The notes under the pieces were generated by a model that was not told where the DNA came from, ran no database searches, and worked only from the letters and a program-made list of their open reading frames with translations. Source: an uncultured Collinsella sp. (GTDB lineage: Bacteria > Actinomycetota > Coriobacteriia > Coriobacteriales > Coriobacteriaceae). From it: DNA of 28,968 nucleotides. Shown here in pieces: positions 25,621-28,968 of this stretch. Position 1 is the stretch's first letter. Each line of letters begins with the position of its first letter. Both the position numbers and the translations under genes were made by a program. Location of the stretch: NCBI GenBank assembly GCA_900542175.1, contig UQNC01000026.1, positions 1 to 28,968 of the forward strand. The letters are read 5' to 3'.

Positions 25621-25694
25621 GACAAAACGTGTTTCCAGTACCGCATCGTACGCTCCTGCATGCAATATCAATCCCCATACGAAGGGAGCCGCAT

Positions 25695-26675
25695 ATGCAT
25701 GCAGCGGCAATTAACCTTCGGGGGGGGGTATCTCCTAGGAATACCTGCCTCCGAGGCCAGTCAATCATCGAGTACGTCCTGATCATCGCCGTCATCGGCC
25801 TGGTGATCGTGTTCGCGGGGCCCGGCGTGGCGGGAGCCATCCGGAACCAGTTCAACCTAGTGGGTAACACGCTCAATAGCGGGACTAATGGAGGCACGGA
25901 GGGCAGCGGCTCCGCGGGAGCCGATTCCGCGACCGTCCAGGCGGCGGTAGCCAAGGACGCGAAGGACTGGAGCCTCGGCGAGCAGGAGGCCGTGGCCGAG
26001 GACATCGCCGCCAAGGGCGAGGCGTCGCCGGCGTACGCGAAAGCTAAGGCAGCCATGGATGCGGGGACGAAGTTCTCGGTCAAGCTCATGAACGGACAGA
26101 CGCTCGAGTACCGAATCATCGGCATCAACCACGATGACTTGGCCGACGGTTCGGGCAAGGCGGGACTCACGTTCCTTACCACCTCAGCGGGGATTAAATC
26201 CCGCATGAACGCCAAGAATACCAGCTACCGTGGGTGGGAGGGATCCGAGTTGCGCCAGAAGATGAACTCCGGCGAGATATGGAACCTCATGCCTGCCGAC
26301 TTCCAGTCCAAGGTAAAGTCCGTCACCAAGGTCTCGTTCAACAACCGTGGAGTTCCCAACCCACCCTGCGCCATGACGGCGACCTCCGACAAGCTGTTCC
26401 CGCTCAGCTACTCCGAGATTGACGATACTCTTCCGAAAAGCCTTTCTGATTGGTCTTGGCTTGGTATGGAGGGGACCCAGTACGAGGCCTTCAGGGGCAA
26501 GGTGCTGGATCACAATCACGGCAACCCATGTTTGAGCAATGGCTGCTATTGGTGGGAGCGTTCGCCGTATCCGACCCAATTTGAACAATTCCTTTTTGTC
26601 GGGCCCAGTGGCTGTCACACGCTTTGCGGTTATGCATCGGAGCAGCATTGCATCTGTCCCGCCTGGTGTTTCTAG
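25695..26675 (+). CDS. Pilin-like cassette 2: class III signal peptide plus DUF6273-like domain, frame ON
   Basis: From ATG 25695 (AGGGAG ribosome site) the frame passes intact through nine G (25720-25728) and gives 326 residues. The 21-residue leader ends RG, followed by QSIIEYVLIIAVIG with Glu at +5, so a prepilin-type peptidase is expected to cut after Gly21. One hydrophobic helix and IRNQFN follow, then a linker related to that of cassette 1 and a DUF6273-like domain (YRIIGINHDDL, GWEGSELRQKMNSG, LFPLSYSEI, WWERSPY, CICPAWCF). The leader, helix and first half of the domain are nearly identical to cassette 1 at DNA level; the last 80 residues differ strongly. The only cassette of the three that can be expressed as found. 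An in-frame GTG/ATG upstream at 25629 is less likely because it lacks a ribosome site. Confidence 0.85.
   Translation: MHAAAINLRGGVSPRNTCLRGQSIIEYVLIIAVIGLVIVFAGPGVAGAIRNQFNLVGNTLNSGTNGGTEGSGSAGADSATVQAAVAKDAKDWSLGEQEAVAEDIAAKGEASPAYAKAKAAMDAGTKFSVKLMNGQTLEYRIIGINHDDLADGSGKAGLTFLTTSAGIKSRMNAKNTSYRGWEGSELRQKMNSGEIWNLMPADFQSKVKSVTKVSFNNRGVPNPPCAMTATSDKLFPLSYSEIDDTLPKSLSDWSWLGMEGTQYEAFRGKVLDHNHGNPCLSNGCYWWERSPYPTQFEQFLFVGPSGCHTLCGYASEQHCICPAWCF
25720..25728 (+). repeat. Nine-G tract of cassette 2 (ON length)
   Basis: Nine G beginning in the codon CGG (Arg9) of the leader. The stretch before the tract is one base longer than in cassettes 1 and 3, so nine G is in frame here. Confidence 0.9.
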
Positions 26676-26697
26676 CCTGTCTTCTAGCATGTCTAGT

Positions 26698-26733
26698 GAA
26701 GAGCCCGTGCAATCCTGCGCGGGCTCTTCTTTT
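26698..26733 (+). terminator. Terminator after cassette 2
   Basis: A 14-pair stem with one wobble (GAAGAGCCCGTGCA / TGCGCGGGCTCTTC), loop ATCC, then four T. It is the counterpart of the hairpin after cassette 1. Confidence 0.92.
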
Positions 26734-26834
26734 GGCGATTACTCGCGCGATTTGAGGTTCTAGGCACAGGTAGTCGGTTTGGGGAAACATGGGGCCATAC
26801 AGCGGCCCTCATAGAGCCCGCCGCACCCTACCAA

Positions 26835-26849
26835 TTGCCGCTGCGGCAA
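26835..26849. repeat. Palindrome copy 5 (before the DUF192 gene)
   Basis: TTGCCGC-T-GCGGCAA, perfect arms. It ends 70 nt before the ATG at 26920, although this gene is not a pilin cassette and has no G tract. Confidence 0.85.
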
Positions 26850-26880
26850 ATCAGCCTCGCTAGACCCCATGACCTCTATC

Positions 26881-26908
26881 TTCAAACCATCAAAGACTTT
26901 GGTTTGAA
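26881..26908 (+). promoter_or_regulatory. Hairpin touching the DUF192 ribosome site
   Basis: A perfect nine-pair inverted repeat TTCAAACCA / TGGTTTGAA with a ten-base loop ends where the AAAGGA ribosome site begins, eleven bases before the ATG. Folding in the mRNA could limit ribosome access. This is an inference from position only. Confidence 0.5.
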
Positions 26909-26919
26909 AGGATACCTTC

Positions 26920-27423
26920 ATGGCAGATAGCGAGGCTCGCCTGTTTGACGCAACCGGAAAGAATATTGGCTCCTACAAGCTCGAGGTAATGGATACCTTC
27001 TGGAAGCGCTTCATGGGATTGATGGGACGCCCTGAGATGCCAATCGGCGATGCAGCATTGTTCCGAAACTGCTCTTCAATCCACATGTTCTTTATAAAGA
27101 TTCCCCTCGATGTCATTTGGTACGGCCCGGCTACGCCAGATGGTCACGCACCCATCCTGGCGGTATCGAGGGACGTCAAGCCCTGGCAATTGTCGTTCGG
27201 GCCGAAACACACTCAGGGGTGTCTCGAAGTAGCTGCCGGTACCGTCCCTATTAGTCTCGATTCAATTGAGATCCTAACAGCATCTTCCGACCGGCTAAAG
27301 GCAACCGTGATTCCTCCCGACTACCGAGATGTCGTACGGGATCGCATCCAGGTGACCAGATGCTCTGATACTGCGGCTCACCTCGGTGGTGCTGCCGCAC
27401 TTTTGCATGGCCGTGCCCTTTAG
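26920..27423 (+). CDS. DUF192 family protein
   Basis: A 167-residue protein whose residues about 8-115 match the DUF192 fold: RFMGLMGRPEMPIGDAALF, then a core NCSSIHMFFIKIPLDVIWY (in the family, MFFMRFPIDVVFL-like), ILAVSRDVKPW and a closing CLEVAAG. The remaining 50 residues are variable and Ala-rich at the end. No signal peptide is visible. The function of DUF192 is not settled; members are often found near exported or pilus genes. It sits between cassettes 2 and 3, preceded by the same palindrome as the cassettes and by a hairpin at its ribosome site. Confidence 0.78.
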   Translation: MADSEARLFDATGKNIGSYKLEVMDTFWKRFMGLMGRPEMPIGDAALFRNCSSIHMFFIKIPLDVIWYGPATPDGHAPILAVSRDVKPWQLSFGPKHTQGCLEVAAGTVPISLDSIEILTASSDRLKATVIPPDYRDVVRDRIQVTRCSDTAAHLGGAAALLHGRAL

Positions 27424-27440
27424 AAATACCTACACGCTAC

Positions 27441-27538
27441 CTAATCGTTGCTGACGACCAACACAGCTGTCAAGGTTCATTCGATTGATTTTCAAGAGCT
27501 TCTTCTCCCTGGCTGATTTTTTAGCCATTTCCCTCAAT
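27441..27538 (+). repeat. Upstream repeat A (cassette 3 copy)
   Basis: Aligns with 25502-25597. The small hairpin is TGGCT...AGCCA (27510-27527), with a base-pair change relative to the cassette 2 copy that keeps pairing. Confidence 0.6.
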
Positions 27539-27604
27539 TTGAACACGCCAAACCATCCACTGATTTCTTTAGCCATTCTCAAACCCAGAGTACAGCCGCC
27601 ATCC

Positions 27605-27619
27605 TTGCCGCTGCGGCAC
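27605..27619. repeat. Palindrome copy 6 (before cassette 3)
   Basis: TTGCCGC-T-GCGGCAC, one terminal mismatch. It ends 70 nt before the ATG at 27690. Confidence 0.8.
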
Positions 27620-27689
27620 ATCGGTTCCATGCGGCACGTTGCGGGCTACGCTCCCCCATGATTTCAAAGCAAACCGAGAGGAGCCGCAC

Positions 27690-28744
27690 ATGAACACAGT
27701 GGAAACTCCTTTCGGGGGGGGGTATCTCCGAGATTTACCCGCCGCCCGAAGGGGCAGTCGACGGTAGAGTACGTCCTGATCATCGCGATCATCGTCCTGG
27801 TGGTGTTGATCGCGGGGCCGTGGGTCTCGTCCGCCATCAGGAACCAGTTCAACTTCGTGACCAGCGCGATCGGGTCGGGCACCACGGGCGAGAACTTCTA
27901 CGAGCCCGAGGACATCCCCGACCCCAACAAGGGTACCGCGTTCGCGGTCTACTCAGCCGATGACAATAGCCTCATGTTCTACAAGCGCCGCGGTGTGCCC
28001 AAGGCGGGAGACATGTTCAACTACCGCAGGGTGACCGATGTTTACACGGGGTTTGAGACGGGGGCGTATACGCTTGTCGAGACTCCTACCAACCGATATG
28101 GCTCGTCAACCGCTCCCTGGGCGGCGCATCAATCGCAGATTGAGGCGGTCAAGATCTTAGATGATGGCATCGCCCCTAAAAGCGTAAGCGTTTGGTTTTC
28201 GAACATGACTAAGCTCAAGTCCGTTGATGTCGCACGGCTTGATACATCCAAATGCACCCAGATGGCCGATACTTTCTTCATGGCGACACAGTTGCAGTCA
28301 CTCGATCTTTCCTCATGGGATGTCTCGGGTACATACAACTTCAACTGCATGTTCCAAGAGTGCCATTCGCTTAAGAACCTTGATATTCGAGGTTGGTCTG
28401 CGCACCCTGATAAAGCAGGGCTGTTCGGGATGTTTTTCGACTGCTTATCCCTGCAAGCCCTCGACCTTTCGGGCTTCGATCTCGCTTCGACGGTCAATGC
28501 CAACAAGATGTTCGGCCATTGCCAATCCCTATCGAAAGTTTCCCTTGGTCTAAATTGGAAATGGGTCATCTGTGATGATGGCGAAGGTGCTAACTCATAT
28601 CTTCCGACTCCTTCAGCCAACACCATCCCCGGTGCCGATGGTAAGTGGTATAGCGTTTCGTCTGGCAGGGGATACACACCGCAGGACATCCCGAACAACA
28701 CTGCCGATACCTACGTTGCGTCTAGGGGTATGCTTTCACGATAG
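27690..28744 (+). CDS. Pilin-like cassette 3: class III signal peptide plus BspA-like leucine-rich repeats, frame OFF
   Basis: ATG 27690 (GAGGAG ribosome site) starts a leader MNTVETPF that meets nine G at 27714-27722 and ends at TAG 27765-27767. Adding one G would join it to the downstream frame, giving about 351 residues. The joined product has a 22-residue leader ending KG, then QSTVEYVLIIAIIVLVVL (Glu at +5), a hydrophobic helix and IRNQFNF. Its C-terminal domain differs from cassettes 1 and 2: it has BspA-like (DUF285) repeats such as MTKLKSVDVARLDTS, LQSLDLSSWDVSG, MFQECHSLKNLDIRGW, MFFDCLSLQALDLSGFD and MFGHCQSLSKVSLG. Such repeats are known from surface proteins that bind host or bacterial ligands. 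No hairpin terminator is evident after it. Confidence 0.8.
27714..27722 (+). repeat. Nine-G tract of cassette 3 (OFF length)
   Basis: Nine G after codon 8 of the leader, the same position as in cassette 1. At nine the frame stops after 25 codons; ten G restores the signal peptide and repeat domain. Confidence 0.9.
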
Positions 28745-28968
28745 GGGAGACCCTAGATAGTACCCCGCGCGAGCGCACCGTGATGTTTCCATATTTTCCG
28801 TTTGACTACCAGTGTAGCTGTGCAGGCAGATAGTTATGTAGCTCGGTAGGCGTGCAGTCAAGCACGGTCGAAAACGCCATTGCCGCAGCGGCAAGACCAC
28901 CGCAAAAACCCGCGCCGCCCCTACGCTTTGGTCGTTTCTATTAACCCTGAGCGAAGGGAGCCGCATAT
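28745..28968. other. Leader region of a fourth cassette, cut by the window end
   Basis: After cassette 3, about 135 bases contain no gene. Then come palindrome copy 7, a TACGCT box (28922-28927) and the sequence CCCTGAGCGAAGGGAGCCGC followed by ATAT, which matches the bases just before the ATG of cassette 1 almost exactly. The start codon would begin at 28967, so a fourth cassette is expected immediately beyond the window. Confidence 0.8.
28880..28894. repeat. Palindrome copy 7 (before cassette 4)
   Basis: TTGCCGC-A-GCGGCAA, perfect arms, followed by GACC as in copy 1. It ends 72 nt before the expected start of the fourth cassette. Confidence 0.85.

Larger units (their letters stand above)
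25389..25694. other. Leader region of cassette 2
   Basis: About 300 bases with no gene. The first 110 bases are pyrimidine-rich and unremarkable. From 25502 a block shared with the cassette 3 upstream region begins, followed by the palindrome, a TACGCT box at 25649-25654 and the ribosome site AAGGGAG. Confidence 0.7.

Noticed and set aside
18922..26675. Diversity-generating retroelement acting on the DUF6273-like domains
   Set aside because: No reverse transcriptase or template repeat is visible in the window; cassette divergence is better explained by recombination, although a distant element cannot be excluded.
18835..28894. CRISPR array formed by the repeated palindromes
   Set aside because: Copies are hundreds to thousands of bases apart with genes between them, so they are dispersed sites, not an array.

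Overview
The window reads as a chromosomal segment of a GC-rich Actinobacterium of the class Coriobacteriia, most likely Collinsella or a close relative. This is inferred from the codon and GC character, MEP-pathway isoprenoid synthesis, and the gene order scpA-scpB-rluB-cmk-plsC-ispH-(DUF512)-der-plsY-gpsA. No species-level marker is present.

Bases 1-17,400 are core genome. A partial tRNA-Ala(GGC) with a terminator is followed by about 17 tightly packed plus-strand genes, many overlapping by 4-14 nt or spaced by a few bases. They cover ribosome-associated ATPase activity (ABC-F), intramembrane proteolysis (M50), chromosome condensation (ScpA/ScpB), rRNA modification (RluB), nucleotide metabolism (Cmk), phospholipid synthesis (PlsC, PlsY, GpsA), isoprenoid synthesis (IspH), ribosome assembly (Der), pentose phosphate metabolism (Rpe), sulfur mobilisation (cysteine desulfurase) and coenzyme A synthesis (CoaBC). 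The block ends at a complete tRNA-Pro(GGG) with its own promoter and a strong terminator.

Bases 17,400-28,968 are accessory DNA with lower GC, mixed strands, long intergenic gaps and several broken genes. It holds an N6-adenine methyltransferase gene interrupted by an amber codon, a CoiA-like nuclease gene, a probable PBECR4-domain gene, gene remnants, a superfamily 2 helicase gene whose Walker A lysine codon position is an amber stop, and a DUF192 gene.

Interleaved with these are three complete cassettes, plus the first bases of a fourth at the window edge. Each has the same leader, and the three complete ones encode a class III (type IV pilin-like) signal peptide just after a run of exactly nine G. 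Two carry a DUF6273-like domain and one a BspA-like leucine-rich repeat domain. At nine G only the middle cassette (25,695) is in frame; the first (18,922) and third (27,690) are out of frame and would need one added G (or a net change of +1 mod 3). The methyltransferase gene also carries a nine-G tract on its coding strand.

A near-perfect 15-bp palindrome (TTGCCGC-N-GCGGCAA) lies 70-74 nt before the start codon of every cassette and of the DUF192 gene, with related copies before other accessory genes. Together these suggest an island of slipped-strand phase-variable, surface-exposed pilin-like proteins with exchangeable C-terminal domains, possibly under common control and linked to a phase-variable DNA methyltransferase. 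The sequence layout is observed; the function is inference.
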